Source: Clostridia bacterium
GTDB lineage: Bacteria; Bacillota; Clostridia; Oscillospirales; RGIG8002
Length of the DNA: 64,000 nucleotides
Assembly (NCBI GenBank): GCA_017620395.1
Contig: JAFZQJ010000006.1
Span: 1-64,000, forward strand
Direction: 5' to 3'
In this document: positions 42,364 through 49,246 of the stretch, piece by piece
Layout: the number at the start of each line of letters is the position of its first letter
Position numbering within the stretch: position 1 is the first letter of the stretch
The notes under the pieces: generated by a model
What the model saw: the letters and a program-made list of their open reading frames with translations, nothing else
Databases searched by the model: none
Told to the model about the DNA's origin: nothing
Position numbers and translations under genes: made by a program

Positions 42364-42951
42364 ATGAACAAAAACACAAAGCGCATCAGAAACCTTGTTT
42401 TGCTGGCGATACTCGCCGCGCTCATCGTCGGCCTGCAGTTCATCGGCGGGATCAGCATAGGTCCCTTTTCGATAACGCTGACGCTGATACCGATTGTCGT
42501 CGGCGCGATACTGCTCGGGCCGGTGTTCGGCGCGGTTCTCGGACTGGTTTTCGGGCTGATCGTCTCGATTTTCTCTATCACGGGCCGCGATCCGGGCGGA
42601 CAAATGGTTTTCGCCGCGAGCCCGGTGATCGCTTGGGCGCTCTGCCTGCTGAAAGGCGCGGCGGCGGGTTTCCTGCCCGCGGTCGTCTACCGCGCGGTGA
42701 AGCAAAAGACGCTCGCCGCGTATCTCGCTTCGATGACCGCGCCGGTCGCGAATACCGGCATATTCATCGTCGGGATACTGCTTTTCTTCCGTCCGCTGCT
42801 TGAAACCTGGGCGGGCGGTCAGAACGCGCTTGTCTACGCGATAACGGGCCTCGCCGGAATAAACTTCCTTATCGAATTCGCCGTCGCGGTGTTATTTGCC
42901 CCGGCGGTAGCGCTCGTCGTCAAGAGCGTGGGGAAGTCGTATTTTGAGTAA
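42364..42951 (+). CDS. ECF transporter S component (substrate-binding membrane subunit)
   Basis: 195 residues with six hydrophobic helices; the first begins RNLVLLAILAALIVGLQFIG, and helix pair regions GAILLGPVFGAVLGLVFGL are typical of ECF S components. It binds a vitamin or cofactor and works with the shared EcfAAT module, which is not in this window. I cannot tell the substrate. The 138-nt leader is GC-rich and could fold, but it does not match the THF, FMN, TPP or cobalamin riboswitch cores that I looked for. Confidence 0.85.
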   Translation: MNKNTKRIRNLVLLAILAALIVGLQFIGGISIGPFSITLTLIPIVVGAILLGPVFGAVLGLVFGLIVSIFSITGRDPGGQMVFAASPVIAWALCLLKGAAAGFLPAVVYRAVKQKTLAAYLASMTAPVANTGIFIVGILLFFRPLLETWAGGQNALVYAITGLAGINFLIEFAVAVLFAPAVALVVKSVGKSYFE

Positions 42952-42969
42952 CGCTCACGGAGGTGACGC

Positions 42970-43422
42970 ATGAAGCTTGTCGAAATGAACTGCCCGAGCT
43001 GCGGCGCGGACCTGAAGCTCGACGCGGACTGCGCCAAAGCCGTCTGCGAATACTGCGGCGCGTCCGTGCTCATCGACGGAGCGGAATACCGCGACGCCGA
43101 GCTCGAGGGTTACGCCTTCGAGAAGGGCAGACAGCGCGCGATGGCGGAATACGAGCCGCCCCGCCGCCGCATAACCTGGCTCTGGGTGATCGGCTGGATA
43201 TTCATGTTCCCCGCGCCGATAACGATCCTCGTCACGCGCAGCAAGACGCTGAAACAGTGGCAGAAGGCCGTTATAATCGCGCTCGCCTGGGGCGCCTATC
43301 TCGCGATAGGGCTTTTCGGAGGCAAGAAAGAGCCGGACAAAAACGCCGGTGCTCCGCAGGCTTCGGTATCAGCCGCCGCTGACACGTCATCCGATGATTC
43401 CTCCGCAATCGAAACGCCTTAA
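42970..43422 (+). CDS. Zinc-ribbon membrane protein
   Basis: 150 residues. The N-terminal zinc ribbon has CPSCGA (about 8-11) and CEYCGA (about 26-29). Two hydrophobic helices follow (about 67-86 and 98-115), then a Ser/Ala/Asp-rich tail. Such proteins are common in Clostridia, with unknown function. It starts 18 bp after the ECF S component with GGAGGTGA as ribosome site, so the two are probably co-transcribed. Confidence 0.8.
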   Translation: MKLVEMNCPSCGADLKLDADCAKAVCEYCGASVLIDGAEYRDAELEGYAFEKGRQRAMAEYEPPRRRITWLWVIGWIFMFPAPITILVTRSKTLKQWQKAVIIALAWGAYLAIGLFGGKKEPDKNAGAPQASVSAAADTSSDDSSAIETP

Positions 43423-43476
43423 CGCGCGGAGTGGATTATGAATACTATATACGGGGCATGCCGCCGCACGCCCCGT

Positions 43477-43513
43477 AAAAAAAGAACCGCGGTTAGCGCA
43501 GACTAACCACGGT
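43477..43513 (-). terminator. Terminator-like hairpin pointing leftward, upstream of a rightward gene
   Basis: Stem 43486-43496 with 43503-43513 (11 bp, one mismatch or wobble). On the minus strand it is followed by TC and seven T (43483-43477). A second hairpin (43451-43457 with 43470-43476) follows. On the plus strand it would be part of the ZIP leader and lacks a T-run. Confidence 0.55.
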
Positions 43514-43533
43514 GCAGGAAACGGAGGTATCGC

Positions 43534-44313
43534 ATGAAAGAAACGCTTTTCGGACTGCTGATACCGTTTATAGGCACCGCCGCGGGCGCGGCGTGCGTCT
43601 TCTTTATGAAAAAGGAGCTCGGCGCGGGCGTGCAGCGCGCGCTGACCGGATTCGCCGGAGGAGTTATGACCGCCGCGTCCGTGTGGAGTCTGATCATTCC
43701 GGCGATAGAGCAGTCGGCGCACATGGGGCGCTGGTCGTTCGTTCCCGCGTTCGCGGGCTTCTGGCTGGGAGTCCTTTCCCTTTTGTTGCTCGACCGCGTG
43801 ATACCGCATCTTCACAGAAACGCGAATCAGGCCGAAGGGCCTAAAAGCCGTCTGGCGAGAACGACTATGATGGTGCTCGCCGTGACGCTTCATAATATAC
43901 CGGAGGGAATGGCGGTAGGCGTGGTTTGCGCGGGACTTCTGAACGGCTCGGGGGATATAACCGCCGGCGGAGCGATGGCGCTCGCGATCGGCATCGCGAT
44001 ACAGAACTTCCCGGAAGGCGCGATAATCTCGATGCCGCTCCACGCGGAGGGCAAGAGCAAGAGCAGGTCGTTCGTTTACGGCGTGCTTTCCGGCGTCGTC
44101 GAGCCGGTTTTCGGCGGGCTGACGGTGCTTCTCGCGGGGCTGATAGTGCCCGCGATGCCGTATCTGCTTTCCTTTGCGGCCGGAGCGATGATTTACGTCG
44201 TTGTAGAGGAGCTGATACCGGAGATGTCCGCGGGCGAGCACTCGAATATCGGCGTGGTGCTTTTTTCGGTCGGCTTCACGGTAATGATGGCGCTCGACGT
44301 GGCGCTGGGATAG
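43534..44313 (+). CDS. ZIP-family metal transporter
   Basis: 259 residues with eight transmembrane helices. The two metal-binding helices are clear: HNIPEGMAVG (about 115-124) and QNFPEGAIISMP (about 156-167), in which the usual HN/QN and E residues are kept. Family members, ZupT-like, take up zinc, iron or manganese along a gradient. It lies 2.1 kb from the znu operon, but in a separate transcript with a structured 5' leader. Confidence 0.88.
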   Translation: MKETLFGLLIPFIGTAAGAACVFFMKKELGAGVQRALTGFAGGVMTAASVWSLIIPAIEQSAHMGRWSFVPAFAGFWLGVLSLLLLDRVIPHLHRNANQAEGPKSRLARTTMMVLAVTLHNIPEGMAVGVVCAGLLNGSGDITAGGAMALAIGIAIQNFPEGAIISMPLHAEGKSKSRSFVYGVLSGVVEPVFGGLTVLLAGLIVPAMPYLLSFAAGAMIYVVVEELIPEMSAGEHSNIGVVLFSVGFTVMMALDVALG

Positions 44314-44322
44314 AGGTAAAAT

Positions 44323-44946
44323 ATGGGAGATTCAAAAAAGTTTTTCAACCAGACGAGAAAGCCGGAGGGACGCCTCGGCAGAAAAATGATAAAGCGCATG
44401 AACGCCGGCCACGACCTTATGGCGAAGTGGGGGATGTCCCGCGCCGAAGGGTACGCGCCGGAGAATATGCTTGAGATCGGCTGCGGCGGCGGCAAGCACG
44501 CCGCGGAGCTGATGGAGAAGTACCCGTCCGCGCATATGACCGCGGTCGACTATTCCGAGCTCAGCGTGAAGACCGCCGCGAAGCGCAACCGCAAGATGAT
44601 AAAGGCTGGCAGATGCGCCGTCGTGCAGGGCGACGTGTCGAAGCTGCAGTTCGCGGACGGAGAGTTCGATTTCGCCTCCGCGTTCGAGACGATATACTTC
44701 TGGCCGGGGCTGGAGAAATGCTTCGCGGAGGTCGCCCGCGTGCTGAAAAGCGGCGGCGTTTTCATGATCGTCAACGAGTCGGACGGCACTGACGAGCGGA
44801 GCCTGAGTTACGAGAAGATAATCGACGGGATGAAAAACTACACCGCCCCGCAGATCGAAACCGCGCTGAAGGCGGCGGGCTTCGCGGAGGTCAAGAGCTT
44901 TCATCACGAAGCCGAGCCGTGGATCGCCGTCTTCGCGAAAAAGTGA
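44323..44946 (+). CDS. SAM-dependent methyltransferase (class I)
   Basis: 207 residues. The Rossmann-like fold shows motif I MLEIGCGGGKHAAEL (about 47-61), motif II TAVDYSELSV, and the acidic post-motif EFDFASAFETIYFWPG. The substrate is not evident; the UbiE-like order suggests a small molecule. It begins 9 bp after the ZIP gene and shares its transcript, ended by the hairpin at 44959. Confidence 0.85.
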   Translation: MGDSKKFFNQTRKPEGRLGRKMIKRMNAGHDLMAKWGMSRAEGYAPENMLEIGCGGGKHAAELMEKYPSAHMTAVDYSELSVKTAAKRNRKMIKAGRCAVVQGDVSKLQFADGEFDFASAFETIYFWPGLEKCFAEVARVLKSGGVFMIVNESDGTDERSLSYEKIIDGMKNYTAPQIETALKAAGFAEVKSFHHEAEPWIAVFAKK

Positions 44947-44958
44947 ATCGACTGAACG

Positions 44959-44996
44959 AAACGAGCTGAACGAATTTCGTTCGGCTCGTTTTTGAC
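44959..44996 (+). terminator. Terminator after the methyltransferase gene
   Basis: 16-bp stem (44959-44974 with 44976-44991, one wobble) followed by a T-run. Confidence 0.7.
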
Positions 44997-45013
44997 GTTG
45001 TTTTTGCCGCTTT

Positions 45014-45074
45014 TTCGACAAAAACGGGCGTTTTGTCGAAAAATGTCGAACGAATTACGGCGGAAAATGTCGGG
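45014..45074. promoter_or_regulatory. Cluster of 0A boxes upstream of the spo0A-like gene
   Basis: TGTCGAA occurs at 45034-45040 and 45044-45050 (10 bp apart), inverted at 45014-45020, with a partial TGTCGGG at 45068-45074. TGTCGAA is the known Spo0A recognition sequence. Confidence 0.75.
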
Positions 45075-45080
45075 AAATGA

Positions 45081-45109
45081 TTGAAATAGTATGAAAAAAG
45101 GAGTATAAT
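45081..45109 (+). promoter_or_regulatory. Promoter of the spo0A-like gene
   Basis: TTGAAA (45081-45086), 17 bp, TATAAT (45104-45109), just downstream of the 0A boxes. Confidence 0.7.
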
Positions 45110-45149
45110 TCACAATATAAGGAGCCTGACATCTGAGGAGGTTAGCGCG

Positions 45150-45899
45150 GTGGAGTACAAAGTATTGATAGCCGACGATTGTTTCGGGAGCGTTGAAGAC
45201 GCGGAACGCACCGTCACGGGTTACGGTATGCGGGCGTTTTTCTGCGAACGCGACGGAGATGAGCTTATCAGGCGTATAGATGAGCTGAAGCCGGACGCTG
45301 TCGTGATGAACGTCGCGATGCGCGGAACGGACGGGTTCGGCGTTCTCGCCCGAATGAATGGTGACGCACGCGCTCCGAAGTTCATTTTGACTCACCTCGG
45401 CGGCAGTACCGCCAAAGTCATGGAGGCTATGGAGCTGGGCGCTTCATACTGCATCGAACTGCCGATAGACCGCCATCTTCTCGCGGACAGGCTCGATATG
45501 CTGCGCTACAGGGCGGAGTGCGCCTCCGTTTCCGCAGCGGCGAAGCCGAAACGCGATACGGAAGCGGTAATAGCGGATGTGCTGCACGAGCTTGCGGTTC
45601 CGGCGCACATAAAGGGGTATCAGTACCTGCGCGAGGCGGTTTCGCTTTCTCTGCGCAGCGCGGCGCCGGTCAGCTTCGTGACGAAGGAGATATATCCTGC
45701 GGTCGCCAGACGCTTCGGCACGACAGTTTCCTGCGTCGAACGCGCGATAAGACACGCGATAGAACTCACGTGGGACCGCGGAGACGTCGACGTGTTGAAC
45801 GGGTTTTTCGGATATACCGTCCGAGCGGATCGCGGAAAGCCGACGAACAGCGAATTCATCGCCATCGTCGCCGAAAAACTGCGTACGGATGTGATGTAG
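45150..45899 (+). CDS. spo0A: Spo0A-type transcription factor with a degenerate receiver domain
   Basis: 249 residues. The C-terminal half (about 145-245) is a clear Spo0A DNA-binding domain: HELAVPAHIKGYQYLREA, VERAIRHAIELTWDRGD, GYTVRADRGKPTNSEF. The N-terminal receiver keeps the acidic pair Asp9-Asp10 and Thr81, but the phosphoacceptor position reads VVMNVAM (Asn54 instead of Asp) and the conserved Lys of KP is Leu104. It probably cannot be phosphorylated in the normal way. The GTG start is set by GAGGAGG. It may be the organism's only Spo0A, working without phosphorelay, or a second copy that modulates the true one; one window cannot tell. Confidence 0.88.
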   Translation: MEYKVLIADDCFGSVEDAERTVTGYGMRAFFCERDGDELIRRIDELKPDAVVMNVAMRGTDGFGVLARMNGDARAPKFILTHLGGSTAKVMEAMELGASYCIELPIDRHLLADRLDMLRYRAECASVSAAAKPKRDTEAVIADVLHELAVPAHIKGYQYLREAVSLSLRSAAPVSFVTKEIYPAVARRFGTTVSCVERAIRHAIELTWDRGDVDVLNGFFGYTVRADRGKPTNSEFIAIVAEKLRTDVM

Positions 45900-45900
45900 A

Positions 45901-45925
45901 GCAAAGCGCCCCCGGCGCTTTGCTG
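45901..45925. terminator. Hairpin after the spo0A-like gene
   Basis: AGCAAAGCGCC/GGCGCTTTGCT palindrome directly after the stop codon. It lacks a T-run. Confidence 0.45.
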
Positions 45926-45967
45926 CCGAACCCCGCGTCGCTTTGCTCGCGTCGTTCTGAGCTCGTA

Positions 45968-45985
45968 TTCAAGTCCTCTTATCCG
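45968..45985 (+). repeat. Inverted 18-bp copy of the tRNA-Leu 3' end
   Basis: TTCAAGTCCTCTTATCCG is identical to the T-arm/acceptor end of tRNA-Leu, which lies on the other strand at 47872-47889. It marks the left limit of an A+T-rich segment. Confidence 0.7.
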
Positions 45986-46007
45986 AAAAAAACGGGCTGA
46001 ATGTGAC

Positions 46008-46163
46008 GTTCCGAAAAGCGTATTGCAAGCCATCGTGGATGATATGCTTCCCGATATCCGCGCTTTCTTTGAATCCGAAGAAGGCAAACGCGAGTTTGAG
46101 GAATGGAAAAAACAGCGTGAAAAGAAACCGGCTGAGGGAGAAAAAGAACGTAAGGAAAAATGA
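46008..46163 (+). pseudogene. Gene fragment, C-terminal end of a helical protein
   Basis: An open frame reads through from the tRNA-like sequence to TGA at 46161. Its last 39 codons (from the ATG at 46044) code for MLPDIRAFFESEEGKREFEEW and a Lys/Glu tail. No ribosome site precedes that ATG. Similar helical tails occur, as I recall, in proteins of Firmicutes integrative elements. I read it as the decayed end of a mobile-element gene rather than a working gene. Confidence 0.5.
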
Positions 46164-46253
46164 TTTTTGCCGCCGGAGCAATTCGGCGGCAAATTGCTAT
46201 TATACTATATTCTGTTTTTAATTCTTGCTTAACCGCCGTTCAGAACGGCTTTC

Positions 46254-46281
46254 TTGTCTTGGCTTGGAAATTGGGTATAAT
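46254..46281 (+). promoter_or_regulatory. Promoter of the XRE-TPR gene in the island
   Basis: TTGTCT (46254-46259), 16 bp, TATAAT (46276-46281). Confidence 0.65.
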
Positions 46282-46312
46282 AGAATCAGAAAGCACATTT
46301 TAGGAGGGAAAA

Positions 46313-47410
46313 ATGAATATTGGTTCGATTATTAAAACAAAAAGGCAGCAAAAGGATTTGACACAAGAACAGTTTGCTGAGTATTTTAATGTTTCAATTT
46401 CAGCAGTTTCTCAATGGGAGAGTGGAAAGACGGTACCGGACTTTTCGCTGTTAATTCCGCTTTCGGAGTTTTTCGATATCACGCTTGATGAACTACTCGG
46501 CAAAACACCGGGTGAAAAGAAAAAAGCGATTGAGGAATACGATAGACTGAACGGCGAGCTGACGAATAAGGGCGAGGTTGATGCGGCGATTGAGCTGTGG
46601 CGCGAAGCGCTTGCGCGTTATCCGGGGGATTTCCATTGTATGCATATGCTTCAGTCAAACCTTTTCTTGTCATATTGTGCCAATCACGGCAACGAGGCTT
46701 CGGAAAAAAAGGCACAGGAATGTGTTTCCCTCGGTGAGCGAATTTTGCGCGATTGTAAAGAAGATGAGTGTAGACAAGGCGCTATCCAGATTTTGACATA
46801 CATCTATTCTTTCAAAGATCTTCCTTTCTCCGACGAAGGCAAGGCTGTAAGCTATGCAAATATGGCAGGCGACGCTTCTGTTTGCCGTCAGCAACTGCTT
46901 GAACACGCATATTTTTCAAAAGAAAGCAAGAATAAAAGGCTTGAGACCAAACATTATAATCGCTTATTCTATGCCGAAAGGCTGACGCAAAGTTTGGTTT
47001 ATGACGATGATATCCCCAAGGGATACTATCTCAAAGCTCTGGAAACGGCGCTCAACATATGGAAACAGCTTATTTATGACGAAAACTATTTGTTTTATCA
47101 CACAAGAGTTGCGGAGATTTACTCATATATTGCTTCTATACACGCTGGGAACGGAGAAAAGAAAGAAACGCTTGAAGCGCTCGAAAGAGCCCTTGAACAC
47201 TCACACAAATACGATACGCTTCCGCCAAAAGAACAAAACTATACGAGCGTTTTAGTCTGCAACGCTTCCTCCGATCCGTCGAAATTCTCAAAAAACTATA
47301 CGGAGACCCATACTCAGCTGGTTTTGGATCGTATGAAACAAAAAGAATTTGATTTTTTACAAAAAGATTCTGATTTTTTGGCATTGATAAGAAAATATGA
47401 AACAGTATAA
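46313..47410 (+). CDS. XRE-family regulator with C-terminal TPR-like repeats
   Basis: 365 residues. The Cro/CI-type helix-turn-helix covers about 5-60 (LTQEQFAEYFNVSISAVSQWESGKTVPD). The rest is helical with TPR-like pairs, for example EVDAAIELWREALARYP (about 87-103) and KKETLEALERALEHSHKY. This layout resembles regulators that bind signal peptides or small proteins through the helical domain, but no ligand gene is evident. The ribosome site is AGGAGG. Its A+T-rich codons differ from the chromosome's own XRE-TPR protein at 58.3 kb. Confidence 0.85.
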   Translation: MNIGSIIKTKRQQKDLTQEQFAEYFNVSISAVSQWESGKTVPDFSLLIPLSEFFDITLDELLGKTPGEKKKAIEEYDRLNGELTNKGEVDAAIELWREALARYPGDFHCMHMLQSNLFLSYCANHGNEASEKKAQECVSLGERILRDCKEDECRQGAIQILTYIYSFKDLPFSDEGKAVSYANMAGDASVCRQQLLEHAYFSKESKNKRLETKHYNRLFYAERLTQSLVYDDDIPKGYYLKALETALNIWKQLIYDENYLFYHTRVAEIYSYIASIHAGNGEKKETLEALERALEHSHKYDTLPPKEQNYTSVLVCNASSDPSKFSKNYTETHTQLVLDRMKQKEFDFLQKDSDFLALIRKYETV

Positions 47411-47449
47411 GGAAATGCGGCGGGGAGTTGATCTCCCCGCCTTGTGCGT

Positions 47450-47746
47450 TTATCGGTATATGATTTCGTTCAGAACGACCTCTTCGGCGCGGTTGCGGAT
47501 GTTGTTCATCCGGTTCACCCAGCCCAGTTGATCCGTGCGTTTGAAGGATTCTGTGACGCCTTCCGCTGTTGCGTATTGTCGGACGAGTGATTCAAGCATT
47601 TCCGTTGCTGCTTGGTTGACCTCTTTGAGATACCCTTCAAGTGTTCCGTTCATGCGCATAACGCCGACGGTTGACGGGCGGTTCTGCTTAAGAAACTCAT
47701 AGTGCCTAAAGCCCCATACTCCGATGTTACCGATGTTCAGATTCAT
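47450..47746 (-). CDS. tnpV: TnpV-like transposon protein
   Basis: 98 residues. The second half (EGVTESFKRTDQLGWVNRMNNIRNRAEEVVLNEIIY) closely follows the TnpV family found in Firmicutes integrative and conjugative elements. The usual N-terminal 20-30 residues are missing or replaced, so the gene may be a truncated remnant. TnpV's biochemical role is unknown. No recombinase or transposase accompanies it here. Confidence 0.8.
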   Translation of the reverse strand: MNLNIGNIGVWGFRHYEFLKQNRPSTVGVMRMNGTLEGYLKEVNQAATEMLESLVRQYATAEGVTESFKRTDQLGWVNRMNNIRNRAEEVVLNEIIYR

Positions 47747-47816
47747 TTTCTTGACCTCCGTTTTTCAATTTGGTTTTTTCTTGCTTGAGGTCAAATTCAG
47801 ATCGCCGAAATAAATG

Positions 47817-47860
47817 ACAAATCCGAACCCTTCGCCAATCGGCCTTGGGTTCGGATTTGT
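47817..47860 (-). terminator. Terminator-like hairpin 3' of tRNA-Leu
   Basis: Perfect 14-bp stem (47817-47830 with 47847-47860), 16-nt loop, on the minus strand after the tRNA. It has no strong T-run. Confidence 0.6.
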
Positions 47861-47866
47861 ACTGTT

Positions 47867-47953
47867 TGGTGCGGATAAGAGGACTTGAACCTCCACGAAG
47901 TTGCCCCCACTAGAACCTGAATCTAGCGCGTCTGCCAATTCCGCCATATCCGC
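47867..47953 (-). tRNA. tRNA-Leu (anticodon CAG)
   Basis: 87 nt including an encoded CCA. Acceptor GCGGATA pairs with TATCCGC; the anticodon stem CTAGA/TCTAG holds the loop TTCAGGT with anticodon CAG; the long variable arm GGGGGCAACTTC is typical of class II leucine tRNAs; T-loop is GGTTCAAGTCC. Confidence 0.95.
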
Positions 47954-47981
47954 GTATGCTTCTTTCGGAAGCGCAAGAGTT

Positions 47982-48010
47982 ATTATACCGCCCGCAGGGG
48001 TGTTTGTCAA
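47982..48010 (-). promoter_or_regulatory. Promoter of tRNA-Leu
   Basis: Leftward TTGACA (48005-48010), 17 bp, TATAAT (47982-47987): perfect consensus. Confidence 0.85.
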
Positions 48011-48084
48011 GCATAATTTTCACGCATTTGCGAAAAAACAGGAACACTTTTGCGAAAAAAATTGCTTTTCTGATACGAAAAGTG

Positions 48085-48113
48085 TGGACTTTATCTGAAA
48101 AGTGTGTTATAAA
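48085..48113 (+). promoter_or_regulatory. Probable promoter of the sensor pair
   Basis: TGGACT (48085-48090), 17 bp, TATAAA (48108-48113). Confidence 0.45.
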
Positions 48114-48199
48114 TATGTTATATAGGAAAATAGCGGATTATATGTCGTGAACAAATCCGTGCGTCCGGCGCCGTCCGGACGTGATGGGAGGCGGAATAA

Positions 48200-49246
48200 A
48201 TGTCAAAATCCAACCGCGCGTTCGTAGCGCGTTGCTTCGCGGTCGCGGGACTTATCATCGTCGCCGTGTTCTGCCGCGGAGTAGCACGCGGAGCGGGCAG
48301 CGACTTTCTTGCGGAATTCCTCAAATTCGTCAGCACCTTCATCTATATAGGTATGCTGACGGCGTGGGGATTCTCCGTAGCGCGCCGTGTGGTGCAGAAG
48401 CAAACGAGACGTCTGCTTACGTTTGCGGCGGTCGCGGGAGTGTTCCTGCTCGCAGCCACTGAGTTCGTTTCGCTCTTTTTGCTGAACGTGACCGCGGCTA
48501 AGATTCTTTTCTATCTTTGCTGCGCCGCCGCGCTTGCGGTTCCGACCGCGGCGCTGCTTACCGCGTTCTGCGTCGGCAAGCCGGACGGATACCGTCTGCC
48601 GAAAAGCGCGTATCTGATATGCATACCCGCCGCGCTGATAGCCGCGTTCGTCGCCACGAACGACCTGCACGGTCTCGTCTTCACCGAGCTTCCGCTGCGC
48701 GGAGCGGATGAAGCTGCGTACGGCGCCGGTTTCTACGCGGTTGCAGGATGGGCTGCCGTCTGTATGCTCGCCGCGCTGATAATAACGCTCGTCAAGAGCG
48801 GCAAGCGCAAGAAGGGCAAGTACCTCTGGCTGCCGCTACCGGTCGCGATTTCCGCGACCTACATAATCCTCTACGCGATCGGCGCGCCGTTCCTTCGCGG
48901 CAACTTTGCCGACGCGGCGATGTTCCTTTGCCTCGCGTTCGCGGCCTTCTTCGAGAGCTGCATGCACTACGGTATGATACGTTCCAACGCGCTCTACGGC
49001 GATATGCTCCGTGCGGCGCAGGATATATCCGTCCGCCTTGTCGACGTGAATTATGAAGAGCTGTGCGCTTCCGTCGACGTCGACCCGATGAGCCGCGGTG
49101 AAATGATGACCGCGTTCGAAAGACCGGTTCGCGTGCGCGGCGGCAAGACGCTTTACAGCGCTCCCGTCGGCGGCGGCTATGCCTTCTGGACCGAGGACGC
49201 GAAAACGCCGGACGTTTCCTTTGAGGAAGGGGGTGCGGACAGATGA
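48200..49246 (+). CDS. Seven-to-eight-helix membrane protein resembling the input domain of a sensor kinase
   Basis: 348 residues. About eight transmembrane helices (residues 8-265) are followed by an 80-residue cytoplasmic tail. The pattern resembles the 7TM input domain of Ruminococcaceae histidine kinases, including the extracytoplasmic loop LHGLVFTELP after a helix. There is no HisKA or ATPase domain. The tail contains GGKTLYSAPVGGGYAFWTED, which also recalls regions of such kinases. It overlaps the next gene by 4 bp (ATGA). I infer a signalling role from this resemblance only. Confidence 0.75.
   Translation: MSKSNRAFVARCFAVAGLIIVAVFCRGVARGAGSDFLAEFLKFVSTFIYIGMLTAWGFSVARRVVQKQTRRLLTFAAVAGVFLLAATEFVSLFLLNVTAAKILFYLCCAAALAVPTAALLTAFCVGKPDGYRLPKSAYLICIPAALIAAFVATNDLHGLVFTELPLRGADEAAYGAGFYAVAGWAAVCMLAALIITLVKSGKRKKGKYLWLPLPVAISATYIILYAIGAPFLRGNFADAAMFLCLAFAAFFESCMHYGMIRSNALYGDMLRAAQDISVRLVDVNYEELCASVDVDPMSRGEMMTAFERPVRVRGGKTLYSAPVGGGYAFWTEDAKTPDVSFEEGGADR

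Noticed and set aside
46003-46221. Plus-strand 72-codon frame from GTG at 46003
   Set aside because: A neighbouring frame over the same DNA gives a more protein-like sequence (the Lys/Glu-rich fragment); this one has no ribosome site.
47765-48010. 81-codon minus-strand open frame over tRNA-Leu
   Set aside because: It runs through the tRNA and its promoter; the tRNA is unambiguous.
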